A stretch of DNA of 64,000 nucleotides from Syngnathus acus (GCF_901709675.1 NC_051107.1:1357501-1421500); one strand, 5' to 3'. Positions 1 through 14,332 are shown, numbered from the stretch's first letter. Notes: generated by a model from the letters alone, not told the origin. Made by a program: numbers and translations.

Positions 1-2298
1 ATGCTTTATTCTAAAGCAAAACAATCTGTTAACGTGAATTTACATCACCGTATTGATTTTGTATCAGAAAAGCTTCCCTTCCATCCCGTTAGCTACCGAT
101 GCTATCGCTGATGTCATTGTGTGACACAATCTCTCTACCAATTGTGATTGTGTTTCCATTGTGCCTGGAGAGTCAAAACAGTTGAAGGCACTGCAATGAC
201 AACACACAAACACAAAAACACTAACAGCATCTTTATCATGGCTGGAATCTCGTGCATGTTTGTGTGTGTAAGCTAGCGGGGGAAATACGGCGACCTATAA
301 CCTAAACACGGACACGCTCGCTTGGAAGCCACACGCGCCACTACGATTTGGCAACATAAGACTCATGCCCTTGTGCAAGTTTACAAAACTATTGCCACAC
401 ACACTTGGTCACAGTCTAATCTACTTGACGTTTCCTGCTTACTCGGCACAAATTTTGGGTGCGGCGAGCGCATAGTGGGCAGATTGTAACAGTCACACAC
501 TCACGTGTCACGTATTTTGCCATCTGACGTACGTAGTGGAGTGTGCAAAAAAAGAAAAACCAGCGGGAGCAAAACACACACACGGTTGACATTGAGTGTG
601 AACCACAGTGGTGTTGTTTTATTGTTGTATTCTGAAAACACACTTGACTGAAGAGGAAACAATGAATTGACATTGTGTGGAGAAGTGACCATTTGGCAAA
701 CAGGCGTCGACGCCCACACGCCGCGCAGTAATGAAAGACAAGCCCATGGGCAGGATTTCTTTTTTTTCCCCTTTGGAAACGTTGGAAGAACTCAGCTGTG
801 TGAGCGTGTGTGACGAACAGACGATTAATAACAATTAGTTCATATTGCACACAATGTGTTATTTGACATTTATTATATTTCTGGCTACTATTACAGCATT
901 ATGTGCGTTCTAACCTTTTTTTAGACTTGAAATTACAACTTTTGTAATATTAATCAACTGTTACCATAACAGCATTATTGGTGTATTTTTGTTGTTGTCA
1001 TTTTTAATTGAAATAAGGGGCTTTATTGCAATAATTTTTGTGCTTTTCTCAATTTTATCGTGTGTAAATTAAGATTTTTCATCTAGCTTTTCACATAGTT
1101 TTTAATATTTTGCACTAATGAAATTACATCAATGCATGATATTTTTGGAATGCTGAAATTAATCTTTTAAATCTCAAGTCATTTTTAAGTTAGTCACATT
1201 ATTATTATAAAATGCAAATATGGATTTACCAGGTTTTAGAAGCTACTGGAACCCTCTTGTTGTTTTAATTTAAGAAAAAGTCTTAGGAATTTATATTGTT
1301 TGATGAACAAAACTGCTTTAGATCCCTTAAAGGGCCTCATGCGGGATAATCGTCACATTTTTAGCTGTACGAATAAATCATTTGAAGGGAGTGTGTTGAT
1401 GAGGATGGAAAAAAAGGGAGTTGGCGACCTTCAAGCATGATTTGATTTTTGTAAAAGCAAAGATGTGTCGTTCTTGCACGTTTTGTTTGGAGTTTTCCAA
1501 CCTCCAATTCAGAACTCCACCCTTTCCTTTTCTTCTCAGTGTGTGTTCGACGAGGTTTCGGCCTCAAAACACAGGTGCGGGAAAAATGGCAAGAAAAAAA
1601 GAGGCATGGAAAATGTGTGCGGCGCTCCACAATGTGTTCAAATATTATCCTAAGCTCAAGGATATCCACACAAAGTTCTCCTCCCTCTCTGGCTTTTCTT
1701 CTTCGCGCCTTGCAGGCGAGAGCACAGTAGCAGGTGTGGGCCTGTTGCCGTGGCGACGCAGGAAACAACACAACCAGGTGCCAGGTACAAAGATGACAGT
1801 TTGCACACTACTCTCGTTTCTGCTGCCACGTTTTAAATGGTTCTCATATTTTGGGAGAGTTAGACTTTCCGAAAGCATTGGCTCAAGTGTGTGTCAAATG
1901 TCCGAACTCTCTCATCGGCGCTCAAGGGGCTGGATGAGTGAAGAGCGGAACAAAAGGAGCAGAAAATGAAACATTCGGCCCTATGCGTCACATTCGAACA
2001 AGAGTTGCACACGCATGATTAAAAACAATTACACTTAGTGGGTAATTTGTTTTCACGTCCCCTCCAAAGAAATTGTTTATCTTTTGTTTATGATCATTTT
2101 AATAAATACAAAGTCAATGTCCAGGCATGGTAAATATATATTCATCTTTTCCCACAGTATTATTTTTTGTATACAAATTTTAAAGCTTCTTTCTATTCTA
2201 TAAATATTTGTATTTTACTTTTAATACTTAACATATTTCCTCCTTGAAAGCAGTTTTGTTTTTTCCACAGTATTTAGTTTTTTAAAATGTATCAATAG

Positions 2299-2350
2299 GC
2301 AAGGCAAGTTTATTGATATAGCGCAAAAGTGAACTCAATATGTCTTACGC
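2299..2350. repeat. Fragment of a common fish dispersed repeat
   Basis: The stretch beginning GGCAAGGCAAGTTTATTGAT resembles a short sequence scattered in very many teleost genomes (GGCAAGGCAAGTTTATTTATATAGCAC type). Only the head of the repeat is recognisable; the rest fades into AT-rich sequence. Assignment is from memory of the motif, not from a search. Confidence 0.5.
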
Positions 2351-3574
2351 AGTTACAAAACATTTAATAGTCAAATGTTTGAAAAAAAGACTAATTTAGA
2401 CCACTTTAAAAAATAGAAAAACTGAAGACATTTAAAAGCTAAGTAGAGAAATAATAGTTTACTAAACTTACTGGCACAAGAGAACATTTTTGGACAAAAT
2501 TAATTACAGATTACTTTTAATTTTAGTAGACTTTTTTGTTTGTTTTCAATCTTCCATATTTTTGTATAATTATTTTATTTAGATTTTCCTCAAATTTTCA
2601 ATCTTTACTGTAATATTTGTATTAATTTTTGCCCCCATTGCCTTATTATTTAAAGGGGAAGTCATGTAAAAAGCAAATCTTTACAATAGTATGTTTTATG
2701 CTGCCCCACGAGCCTAAAAATGTTACTCTGATTAATATTGCATTTTTGGAATATGAATTAAGCTGGAAAATCCTCGGGCATTTTGCTACTTGCTGTCGAC
2801 TGAAAATGACATCACAGGTGCCTCAAGACCAATCACCTGTTTTCTGAGTTTGGTCATGTCACGGTCGCAATTATAAGATTATTGTGGAGGTTTGCTTGAT
2901 TTTTCTTTCAGAAGTTAAGAGGGGTTCCTAATCATCAATGGAAAGGCCAAAATATAAGGGACACAGCGCAGCAAGCATTGTGCCAAATATTAAACTCAAG
3001 ATGACTCAACACGAGCGTCTGAAAAATGCAGACGCGTACAGAAGCACACACACGTTCTAAATAGTGGTTGAATATGGAAGCATTTGATTAGTGCGTCTCC
3101 TCCTGTCACTGCGCGGCGGGACCACAGCGAGCGCGCCGACCACAGGCAGGCTGGAGGCCTGGTGGCGCCCACCGCAGCGAGCCCACACGTGCACGCCGCT
3201 AAATGTTCATGCGACATCCACGCTCTCTGCTTCTCATTTAACACACAAACACACACAGATGGGGTTTGTATGCAAATGCCGGCCGGCTCTGCAGATGAAT
3301 CAAACGCCGACGCTGCGGTCACGTGTGTCTGCTTCGTGTCGCCGCTGACATTTCATTCCAGACTAATGAGGCGAGGCTGCAGAAAGCGAGAGGGCAAATT
3401 GTGGATGGCGAGCACAATGGCGGTCGGCGCCCCTTGAGAGAAAACAGCAATACGCGCTAATTAATTCAGACTGGGAACACAAGGAAATCTAGAAAGTTAG
3501 AAATCAGCTGTCGACACCAGTTTTGCCAAAAACAACATTCACAACAGTTTCACTGAGCAACACGGCATTTGGAG

Positions 3575-4030
3575 GAGCCATCAATCATGACACGACGCAT
3601 AAAAATGTCTCAAGGACCCATGTCCAAAATAGTCCAGGAAGTCAGCGGTTTTGGTTTGAAGTGGCCTTTCTGATCCAACTGCAATACTTTGCTAAAAAGG
3701 TTGAAAGTCTGATACCAGATTCAGAGCGAGAATTTGGTTGACCCATGTTTGATAACAGGACGCACGAAAAAGTCTCAAGGACCCATGCCTGGAATTCAAC
3801 AGGAAGTCGGCCATTTTGATTTAAAGCAGCTTTTCTGATCAAAATGTAGGACTTGTTAAAAAAGTTGTGGAAAAACCCTGACACGTTTGACCCAATGACA
3901 CAAAATTTGGTGGACCCATCTCTCATGATAGGACACACCAAAAAGTCTCAAGGACCCATGCCTGACATTCAACAGGAAGTCAGCCATTTAAGTTTGAAGC
4001 AGTTGGAGGCACATTTAATTCTACGGGGGA
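3575..4030. repeat. Diverged tandem repeat, about 170-bp unit, three copies
   Basis: The block TCTCAAGGACCCATG recurs at about 3608, 3773 and 3945 (spacings 165 and 172 bp). Each is followed by a related CAGGAAGTC(A/G)GC..TTT..TTTGAAG(C/T) segment, and the later copies are preceded by a GACCCAT..TGATA..GGAC(A/G)CAC segment. Copies are roughly 75-85 % alike by eye, with small indels. Open frames here simply follow the repeat. Confidence 0.6.
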
Positions 4031-7000
4031 GTTTGTCCAACTGAGCTCCAATCATAAGTAAGTTTGGCCATCTAAGAAAAAAAGCAGCCCGACTCCTTCG
4101 TCCCATCAAACATGTCCACGTGTTGTCCATCAGTCCGTCACTCCACTAATTTGTAACTTGATTCTACAAGGATCGAGCGGTGCGCCCTCCTCTCCTCTGT
4201 GACTGACGAGCATTAGCAGGTGGGAGCACCCATTCATACCCGCGTTTCAGCAAATCCGCACCTCAGCTGTAACTCGAGACCCTCACGGCAGATGCAAAGA
4301 CAGCGGCGAGGTGGACCGTTTCCCCGACATTCATTCTGCGGGGATATTGCGGCGGCCAACAAAAATCCTGATTGTTGACGTAAATCCGCATTGAAACAGT
4401 CTAGACAAACAGGATTGTTTGTGACGGAACTCAACAATAGTACAACCGGATTATACGCAACACCACACAATGCGACTTCCTGCTAATGGACAAATGGGGT
4501 AATTGTAATTAGTAGAAAATGCTATGTGCAGAGTCACGTAGTAAAAAAATTAAATAAAAAAATGGCACCCAAAAAATCAACTTGTTTTTATTTATTTTAT
4601 TTTATTATTATATATACTTTTTTTATTGCAGTTACCCTGCAATAAAATTTGGTTTTACGGCCATAAAATGTTTATTGTCAGACTAAATGAATAAAATCAT
4701 TGTTAGTAAACACACTACATAAAAACTGTTAATATTAACTGACACAATTTTTGGATGATCAGAAACCTGATTTTGTCATGGAAGCATCCACGTTCATCCT
4801 CCCCGAAAAACTATTTGGTACCATGAGTGAATGAATGCAAGTCATTCCCTGTGGACGAAAATAAAACACATTCCACATTTCCACATAATGCGCTTCCCAC
4901 CGGGTTCTACATTGCTTCTCTTAGTCATAGCGAGTAGATTCTTGCAGAATGTGCGGCACGTAGGGCGTCTGCACACGAGTGAATCAGAGTGGGACTGTTA
5001 TATATTTGGGTTTAACACACAAGCGTATTTGGAATTTTTTTTTTTTACAACAAAGCCACGGCAAAACATGGGTTTGCTGTCGTAGGAATGTGTACAAATG
5101 GGGCACCCTTGATGAGAGTTAAGCATATCAAGCAGATAGAATGCAAAACATTCTTAAAGATTTGTACTTTAAGTCGGCGGCGTTGTGGTTTGTGCGTAGG
5201 AGGAGCTCCGCAGAGAGGCCGGCGTCTCTAAAGTTGGCGAACACCTTGTAATTATACACATCCGGCACGACAGGGTGGACAGACGAGACAGACAGAAGAT
5301 GCTCGCTGATTAGCCGACATCCCAAAACGTACACCAGACTCTTTTGGATCCGACGAGGACACAATCATAGAGACTGGCTTATTATGGAGTCCAGACTGCA
5401 ATAAATGCGGTTCCACATCGAGAGTCTATTTGAAGCGCTGGAAGTCCGATCCAGATTCCCAGCCTTCTTCACTTCACGGTTGGACTCCATAATTACCCCG
5501 AGCTGACAGAAATTATCAGGTTCCCAAAGCGTTTTAGGCTTTGGGATCACTAGGGGTTCACTGTTTGCTTTTCTATCACGCATATTTACACGACTCGACC
5601 TATAGGAGGCAGTGTTCCTCCTGCTGACTGTTTGCAGTTTAAAAGGCTTGTGCAGGCATTGTGTTGAGGAATGCATAAGTGCATTGAACCGTGGGAGTAA
5701 AGCATTGTGTTCGTAGACGCATTCGTGCGCAAAGAGAAGTCACCAACAAAGTAATGATCCACTTTTTCTAACCGGTTGTAAATCGAGCAATCGTATCTAT
5801 AACAAGGTGGGTGGAGTGAGATTCCCCCAGTTGGAGAAGTCAGCGCCTATTGTTGTCACTAGACTCCTTCGGCATGCTGCACATTTTTCCAAATTGAGAT
5901 TCCCATATGTTGTGACTTGTGCATTGAACGTGAAGGAGTTAATCTTTTCCGCCGCTTTTCCATTCCACCCTCCATCCTCACCTAGCCATCACTAATTACA
6001 GCAGGAAGCCCGTGATTATGTTTACTATCCCTAAGTCCATCTCCACTTAGAGTTCTCCTTTCACCTCCCTTGTGGACGAGAAGTAAAAGTATTTGTCCCA
6101 CGAGGAGGGAAAAATCATTAACTCCTGCGATCTTCCACTCGGAGAAGCCAGGACATTTTTTTTTTTTGTCCAATGTCCCAACTGGCCCCCTCTGGGAAAT
6201 CATTCACTCTGCACTTGCCGCGCCAGCTGCCCCGTGAGGGCTCATTTTATCTGTCGGCCACTTTGCGCGGCCAACTGGCCCCTCGTCACTGCGTCTTTTC
6301 CACTTGATCTAAATCAGAGACGTAGTCCGACTCCTCGAAAGGTTGTTCTCGGTCGGCTCTTCCGTTTGAGGAGGCTTCTTCGTGTGCCGGCTTGTTTATT
6401 TGACAGTCCCAAAATCACAGGCCTCGCTTGTTCCGTCCACCTCGCCGGGGCGTCACTCAGCACCCGTGTGGTCGTTCCGCTCGAGAGGATTCAGTCTTGT
6501 CGTTTATTTGACTTAATTACTATGCTGGGAGAGGAGATGAGTGACACCTCACTCCACGGCCAGCCTCCCTTCCGTCTGTGACCGTCTTGCTGCCAAATCC
6601 TGGCCACGTCCCTCCTTCAAGTCCCGTGACAGGCATCAACATCGCCTTGAGACACCTGTGGGGCTCCAGACACAACGCGAGCGACGAGGCACACAATCAA
6701 CGACATATTTGTTGCCAGATCCATACGCGCACAACCAGGTGTCAAATTATAAGACTGAGAAAAAAAAAGGCAAGTCATTGAGTCCCTCTGCATGTAAAAA
6801 CAAAGAGGTTGTGCTTTTTAATTTATCACTCATGCACTTAATACCAGATACTGGATGACAGACTATTTCTCTTGAGTAGCTGTCAGGGAACCATTCTCGC
6901 ATTCTCCACACAGATGGCCAAGGGAGGGATGACATTTTCCCCATCACGCCTGCAGGCTGGGCCTCCACTATGGCACCCACGGGAGGTATGACTCGGATCA

Positions 7001-8390
7001 GGTGAGTCCTGGCAGATTTATACGCGTCCTCCGAGGAGCATGCATGAAGCCTTTCATTCTTCGGCTTTCCAGGCTTCGGTTGCCCAGGTAACGCTTCATG
7101 TACATCTCGACTGTCCGCAACTGATCACCGCTACTGTCAGCAGCCTCAGCTTCTGATCAAGGCGCACAGATTTCAACTTGGGCGACCGCCCACTTTGCAC
7201 CACCGGCGATTATTCCGACTCAATGAAAGTCGCCGTCTCGTCTCTTGCCTAGGCCAAAAGGCTGAGAATCGGTGCCCAAAAGCAGGGTCAGAGTGGACAC
7301 AAACTGTGATAATGGGAAATATATCACACCAAAATTACAACCTGGGCTTCGTCGGAAGGATGAAACATGTCATATAGCAGGCCGCTAAACATAAGTTACA
7401 GCAAACAAGACGGTTAAAGATAGAACATCAATTAGAGTGGCAAACATTACATTCACCTCTTTCACGAGATTTCTAAATATATTTCTCAACGAGAGCAAAA
7501 TTATGCCAGAGACCAAAGCGAGTCGAGCACACAAGGGAAAGCTTCCACCACAAAGTCCTGTTGTCACTCGCAAATTGACAGCGATTGATCATAAATTTTA
7601 AGAGGGAAGGTTTTACGAGAGAGACTAAAATAAAGAGACCACACTCTCTGTTGGCCACTTTGGATCGTGTTTTCGGGCGAGAACCACAAGAGTCTTTCTC
7701 CGAACCTCCCAAAAGTATGCTGAAAATGTCATTTTTCCGAGTGAAGAGGAAAAGTTTACTATTAGAAAGAGTCGGATTTAGCGGGAGGTGAGGAGGAATG
7801 AAAATTGGAAGAAACAACAGGAGGCAATGACACATTTGCCGTGTTTGTCCAGAAAATGCACTAGTCAACATTTAAAAAAAAAAAAACTTCTGCAGACATA
7901 TTTATTCAAAACTTCTATTTGGGACATAGCTAAAGCTTAAAGAAAGGATCAGTGTCTAAAATGACCCCCCCTCCCATCTTCTACCTTATTTGACGTTAGA
8001 TTTTGGGACAGAAGCCATTAAAACGGAGGCTCTGTCCAGGGCACTTAACAGGGCTGCACAGGGGGAACAAGGGCCAATATATACATTTAACTTCAGGCAA
8101 GAGCTCTACCTCAGCATATGGAACCAATCTGGACATTTGTAACGTGAATAGCAAATTTGAAGCAAGAGAGAGGCTAAGTAACAGAGAAGTTAACGGGAGA
8201 TGCTTTTGCAGGCAACCGGCGACTTAAATAGCCGCGCAAAATTAGAGGAGTAAAAAAAAAATCCTTGTGAGTAAAAAATAGATGAAAAGAAAAGAATGAA
8301 AGAGCGCCCGTGGGCAAGAAAAAGACTAGACGAGCCTTGTGTTGCAAAAGTCCCACATTACCCAGGAGACTGAAACGAGAATGGGCTTAC

Positions 8391-8496
8391 CCTTGTAGGA
8401 CAGCTTTAGCCTGGGTACATTGTGCTTGGGCTCTAGTCCACTTCCCGGCTGTACCGCCCCGCATAGCAGCACCACAAAGCCAAACAGGTAATCCAT
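8391..8496 (-). CDS. sema3a: Class 3 semaphorin (SEMA3A-like), first coding exon only
   Basis: Partial gene. The ATG is at 8496-8494 and 35 codons follow, plus one base, ending at a clean donor (GTAAGC, 8390-8385). The peptide starts MDYLFGFVVLLCGAVQPGSG, a good signal peptide with a hydrophobic core at residues 4-15. It continues into NVPRLKLSYK (residues 26-35), the block that opens the sema domain in SEMA3A proteins, where the next residues (EML) lie on the following exon; the phase-1 break fits that Glu codon. Class 3 semaphorins are secreted ligands for neuropilin/plexin receptors and guide axons and vessels. The rest of the protein lies left of the window. Which SEMA3A duplicate or SEMA3A-like paralogue this is cannot be decided from 35 residues. 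Nearest neighbour upstream is tspan11, about 36 kb away in the same orientation. Confidence 0.82.
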
Positions 8497-9015
8497 GGTG
8501 CTGGAGTGCTGCCGGCTGGCCTCCAGACCAGGGGGGCACTCACAGCCCTACCAGCGCCCCAAGACGAGTGGCTCCAGGGGGGCAGAGCGACAAGCCTGGA
8601 GAATCCCTCTTGGTGAGTATGGAAAGTGACCCGGTCCAGGGGAAGGGGAAGAATCCAAAAGGTGTGCCCCCTTTATCTTAGGAGTGATGGGCAGTGTGAG
8701 GTGGGGTGCAGCTCACATGGCTCTCCGTATGGAGGTCCAGAAGGTAGTCCCTGTCAGTCTACTCCCCCAGGTGAGGTCTTAGCAATAAGATGCCAGACAC
8801 TTGAGAGCGAGTTGAACTGTCAAAATGTCTCAAGTAAAGGCTGTTTTATATTCCGGGTATTTTTTTTCTTTCTTTATGAGCAGACAGTGGCGGCAACCCT
8901 CTAATCCTGGCGTGGAGCTCCAGCAGACTGCCGAGGAGAGAGAGAGGACAAGAGAGAGCAAGGGGAGGGGAGGTGAGCGAGAGATGGGAGAGAGAGCGAC
9001 GGGGGCGGGATATCT
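8497..9015 (-). promoter_or_regulatory. Probable 5' UTR and promoter region of the semaphorin gene
   Basis: Just upstream of the ATG the minus strand is GC-rich. It offers a possible acceptor, CCGGCAG, 14 bases before the ATG, so the 5' UTR may be spliced or continuous. At 8936-9011 there is a long polypurine run on the plus strand (pyrimidine-rich on the gene strand), ending in a GC-box-like GGGGGCGGGA at 9001-9010. This combination is common around TATA-less vertebrate transcription starts, but no start site can be fixed from sequence alone. Confidence 0.35.
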
Positions 9016-12000
9016 TGACAGCTAACATGAATCGTGTTGTCTCATCTGCCCACAGTTCCTTGTTTTTTTTTTTTTTCAGTTATTACACGCTCAGCATTTC
9101 TGCTTTCTTTTAAATGGATTTTATTTTTAGAGATACACATGGACCTCTGCAAAGACGGGGGAGGCGAGCCGGCAAAGTTGTTTTAGAATTTAATGGCTCA
9201 GCATTAGACATTCCACCAGTTTTGATTATAATATTTTCCACAACACATGCTGGTAGTCTGGTACTGATCCGGTCTCTGGAAAAGTCGTTCACATAAATGG
9301 AGGAGGGTCAGCGAAACCAACACCCACCAACGTCCCTGCAGGTGGTTTGGTTTGCTTGTGTATATCCGTGTGGGTGGAGGGAGGGGGGGGGGGGCACCTC
9401 CTGCTTCCTTTCCGTTCGTTGGGGGGTGGATGGTTGGGTTGCAGTGTTGAGGTGATAAAAGCTTTGATAAACACGGGTGCTGATGTGTCAACTGGCACAC
9501 CTCGAGGCAGTCTAAAGAAAACAACGCTAGAAGACCGAGCCCCCTGATAAGGGTACCATCATGTTTCGGCAACCCCACGACAAGAAAGTATCCGACTAGA
9601 ATTCCCTGTGGGATGAATCGAGTAACTCTTTACCAAGACACCATGTGATCTTCTCTGAAGGCTGTCAAAGTCTTTCAGCATTTTCCTTTGTGAAGTTGGT
9701 TTACACCATCATGGTGTCCATCACCCCACATATCTCATCAGCCTTTTAGCCCAAAGAGCCTTTTTGGATGTTTACCCAAAACAAGGCAATGTGCAGACAG
9801 ACATATGAAAGTGTCCTCGCTATCCATCGACCTCTGCTTCCCTCTGATCTGTCTGCATTAGCCCGGCTAATGGCTGCCCAGCTACCTGCATCGATCTGCT
9901 GCAACACGTCTCAAGCAGGCTTGCCCTTTAGGGAGCGCGGCAACAGGGTCGACCTATTCGAGATACCCTCCAGCGGGCCGAGGCGGACCTGAGTAATGAC
10001 GACTTAATAAATGGTGACACAACGCTGGCGGGTGGGGAATGAGATGGGCATTGACGGGGGGCTTCCAGAGGCTCTCAGCGCCCGCTGGTAAAAATAGGAG
10101 AGGACACCAGACACCCTGTTTATTAGGATGTGGCGGACAGGGTGGGATTAGGCGTGTCAAAATCTGTATGTGCTCAATACATCTTCATTTGGTGGCACTT
10201 TAGAAAAAATGATTATGGTAACAAGGCACTACATGATGAAGAACCGGAAACGTCCCGCCCGGACTGTCCTTCCACCTATCACCTCTGCGGCCGAGGTAAC
10301 ACCTCATCAAGTTCAAGGTACAACCAGCCCTCCACTTCCTTTTACGCCACATCCTGCTTACTCGCCCTCACCAAACCTCTAAATTTGGGTTACAACAGGT
10401 CACCTAGCAGCCTCTCAATCAGCAAATGACACATCCAGGAAAAAGGTGGACTGACACCAGGAAAGATGTGCAAATGACCAGAGGAAGAGCGGTAGCAAAG
10501 CATACAGTGGAAGTTATGATCAACTCAGACCTTGAAGCAGCTTTCTCTGTCAGGAGGTGCGGAAAAGACGTGAGTGATTGGCTCGGACACCGGTATGCGC
10601 ACCAGGAAGTATCTAGCTCCGATTACGCCATCGGCAACAAGGGAGGGGGCGGAATGGGATAACAAAAACTGACAAGGGAGGACGGGAGGGTTCGGGAGAT
10701 AATTGTGCAAGTCTGTATTTTTTTTTTCATCGCACATCGTATGGGGTAGGCGTACCACCTAATACATCAGCGACTGACCCGCCGGCATTAAACATTTACC
10801 TGAACTTGTAGACGAGGGTAAGGAACATCTGGCTGAGCAATTATGGTGATAACTGAAAAAGTAAATGTCTCAACCAGTTACACCCACACACATTCACTTT
10901 GGGTTGCTAATTTATTCCCCATTTTATTCCAGACTAGAATCCCACTTCCTGACACAACTTGAGTTTAACTTGTTACTTATTAGTTACTCATAATTTTGCC
11001 TCGGAGTCCACTGACGCTTCTTCTGTACGCCGCGAGAACTAACGGAGGGAAATGGCCGATTTCATCGCTTTCCCGAGAGTTCAAAGGTCAGCCTCCGGGT
11101 TTACAATGGGGTCACATAACCCCGTCATGCACACGCTAATCTCCTTTAGCACTGCATTTGGCTCACCCAGGACCGCAATGCTAAATCAAAGCGGAAGCAC
11201 GTCGCTAGTGCACTGAACCATCTGGAGTAGCCACTAAAAGAATTGAGGAAGTTGTTGTGGTGAATTTATTCACTGAATTTTCATCCGTCTTCTGGGCCCG
11301 GCTGGACGTCCTCACCCCCCCGCGGGGATCTCTGGCTCATAAGCACGTGTCCGAGATGACGCTGGTAATCGGGAAGCGTTTACAGGATGTGGGGGAACTA
11401 TGATGGTAACACACACACACACTGATTCATGATGCTGGATGACTTCCAGCTGAGACTTGTTGCTGACATTTGTAGAGGTGAAGGTCTCGATTATATCACA
11501 GTAGGTGACATAAACAAAACTGGTGACTTTGCATTACATTTATTTCATTTAGACCATTTTTTCATTGGTCTATAGGACCAATGTGCTCTTTGAACTCTGC
11601 CTAGCAACCAGTGACCAGGAAGAAAAATCCAAGTCATTGTTTTGACCTAGGTCAGTCGAGGTAGGTTTCCTACCATTCACTTTTTGAATAAAAAGCCGAC
11701 TTTTCTAACTGGTTGGTAACCCACAATTTTTTCACGAGGAAAATCTTAGGAGAGCACCTAACAAGCAAACACAATACACTGAATGACTGAGCAACTTCAA
11801 ACTATCAGATAAAAGACTCCCGAGACGTGGGAGTCGAAAGGAGGCTCAACCACTGATGCGGAAAGGACCAATTGGAACCTATAAGGGGGTGCGGACTAAT
11901 CCGAGAGTCCTTTAAAACGTATGTGTCAATGCAGAACATAGTGGCTGTGAATGGAGGTTTAGAGAGGCAGAGACAACAGCAGAGAAGCTCATTATTCCCT

Positions 12001-14330
12001 CTTCAGAGTCAAATTTAAGAGCTTACGGGGGCCTCGGAGGAATCGGTAGGGCCTCACCCATCTACACCCACCCACCCACCGTTAGAGTGAAAAGGACCTC
12101 TGAGAGGTCTCCAAAGAGCTTTAAAAATCAAAGTATTTAACATTGGACTGGATGGTGGAGAAGCGATGGAACTAATGCTGTTGATGTTCTTGCCACATAA
12201 ATCTTTTCTTCCATTTTCCAATCCTGGAAAGTTATTTTCTATCGGCATAGAGCATTCCACCTGCTGTGTCTGAACGACACCATGCACATCGTTTTTTGTC
12301 TGACGGTTGCCTCCCGTTGAGGTCGGCTAAAGCCGCCGCCTGTACGAGGTCCGTTGGCTTTGAAACGCGATAACGTATGGAAATCGGATCATCACGGCCA
12401 TGTGCGTGGGCCGGTGCGTCGGATTGAATTGCTCCCGCTGAGGAAGTGAGCGCCGCGTGCGTCGGGATCGCGTTGCGATACAAAAAAATTACAAGCAACA
12501 CCCGTCACCTGCAAATAATAAAAGCTGAAGGGAACTTGAAGACATCTACATCCATCCCTGCCATGTAGCAGTAAGCCTTCGAAAGATTAGATGATATATT
12601 CCATCTTAACTTTTTAAAATAGTAGAAGCGTAATAGAAGCGCCGTGATTTGCAGCTGCGGACACTTCCAAGAAAAAAGCCGTTGCAATCGGCACGTTTGT
12701 CACTCATCAACGATCGTCCTCATGCTCATTTTTTCAAAGTGTTATTACCTCATAGTTATTATCCTTGGGGTGTTCATTAACACGTTATCACCTTTGCCTG
12801 GTTTTTGTCTGTCACTTTTAAAGACCTCCATGTCATGTGATTGAAAGAACAGTCACATGCTCGCCTTTCCAGTCTTCATGCGGGGGCCCAAAGGTGGATG
12901 CAAACCATCTGTGTCAACACAAACTTCACGAGCGATGAATGAAGCAGAAAAATAGTCGGAAAAAAATTCCAACTCCACACCTGAGAGAGGTAACTTCTGA
13001 TAGGACTAATGAACCGGATGACTCCTTCTCCAACTCGATGCGGGATAATTGAAGGACATTCTGCCGTATTAATGAATGATATATCTCCGTCATCTCGCCT
13101 CACTCTGGCGCAATCAGCCGCGGCACAAATTGATGCTTCACATCGGCTGTCCCTCGGACGCCTTGTAAATCAAGTATAATTGACAGACGGGGGAGTGATG
13201 AAATGCAAAGTGGTTGCGGGCAAATGACTCCATCAGAGAGGCTCCATTAAAACCTCCGAGGTGGCCAATTATCTTTCACAGTTGGCTGGCGAGGAACATC
13301 GTCAGCCAGATACTAAAAAGTCTTCTTCATGCGAGGAGGGAGGCAAGGGAGGGAGAGTTCAGGACTGTGGGGGGAGTTTTGGAAATCAAGCAACAAGCAG
13401 GGTTGCGCAATCTTTCAACAGAGAGCAGACCTTTGCCAAGGCTTTTTATATTCTTCACAGGCCAAACTAAATAGGAATATTTTGACAGTTTGTTCTCTTG
13501 GATACAGAAGGAATGCATTTACTTTCCTTCTGAATGGTTTATAGATATACATGCGAAGTTGAGATATTCTCTAACCAAACAATGTTTTTAACTTGACATA
13601 TCATATGATGGAATGGGAATCATAGCGACTTATTTAAAATCCAGGTTGACGTACGGATTTTTTTTCCATCACAATAGCTGAAACGAATCTTTTGTAGAAC
13701 AATCAACAGTAGCGATTAAAAAGTCAATTGCGTGTGGAAACTAGCGTGCTTGCTTTTATGCCCTCCTTTACCTCGAGGTAGCCCTCGGTTAGAACATCGT
13801 AAATGGCACCTCCTTGCCGCCGAGTTCGCTGGCAGACTTTAAAATTGCTGTTAAAGCCAAATCCAAAAACGCAGATGCCGTTGTTCTCACGGCTACTGCA
13901 TTTACACTCAACTTTGAAAACATTTGGCACCTTGATCTCACAACGGCATATGAAACACTATTGCGCTTTTACAGTCCCGTAAAGTAGATCAAAGTATTGT
14001 GAATTTTCCACAGGTGGTTTTATCGTCATTTCTAGCACAATGACAAAGCAGGCGATACAATAGGGGAATATTCTCAGGAACAACAATGTTCCCCCTCGCT
14101 GAGATGGCTTGGCAAAGGATCAGTCTCATTCCTAACCGGTCGGAGGCTCCTTTTCTTCAGCCGGTCAATGTCGGAATCTGAGGGAGTTGATGCAAGTCGA
14201 GTAGCTCGAAAGATAAATGAAAAGCTTCAAGTCCTGCTGGTGAGAAATCGGGTAAAACTTGATGCACACGTACTCGATCACATGATCCAGTGTAGATTAC
14301 TTGTTGGAAATACTCTAAGATGGTTTAGAA
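9016..14330. other. Intergenic, no gene seen
   Basis: Between the semaphorin promoter and the first clear transposon. It contains a G-rich run (about 9375-9393), a short CA run at 11411-11424 and otherwise unremarkable unique sequence. No exon with matching splice signals and recognisable protein was found on either strand. Being upstream of a developmental ligand gene, conserved enhancers are possible, but conservation cannot be judged here. Confidence 0.5.
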
Positions 14331-14332
14331 CC

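Larger units (their letters stand above)
1..8390 (-). other. First intron of the sema3a-like gene (left part of window)
   Basis: This stretch follows the splice donor GTAAGC (minus strand, 8390-8385) of the semaphorin signal-peptide exon and runs off the left edge. I looked for the next semaphorin exon on the minus strand and did not find one, so the intron is at least 8.4 kb; first introns of SEMA3A genes are typically very long. It holds AT-rich stretches (about 850-1350, 2040-2650, 4540-4760), a short fish-type dispersed repeat near 2299-2350, and a diverged tandem repeat at 3575-4030. The open frames seen here on both strands have no recognisable domains and overlap each other; I regard them as chance. 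Confidence 0.6.

Noticed and set aside
1421-1969. 182-codon open frame, plus strand
   Set aside because: No domain, no splice context, overlapped by open frames on the other strand; lies in the semaphorin intron.
6093-6581. 162-codon open frame, plus strand
   Set aside because: Composition and content look random; no family recognised and no matching exon around it.
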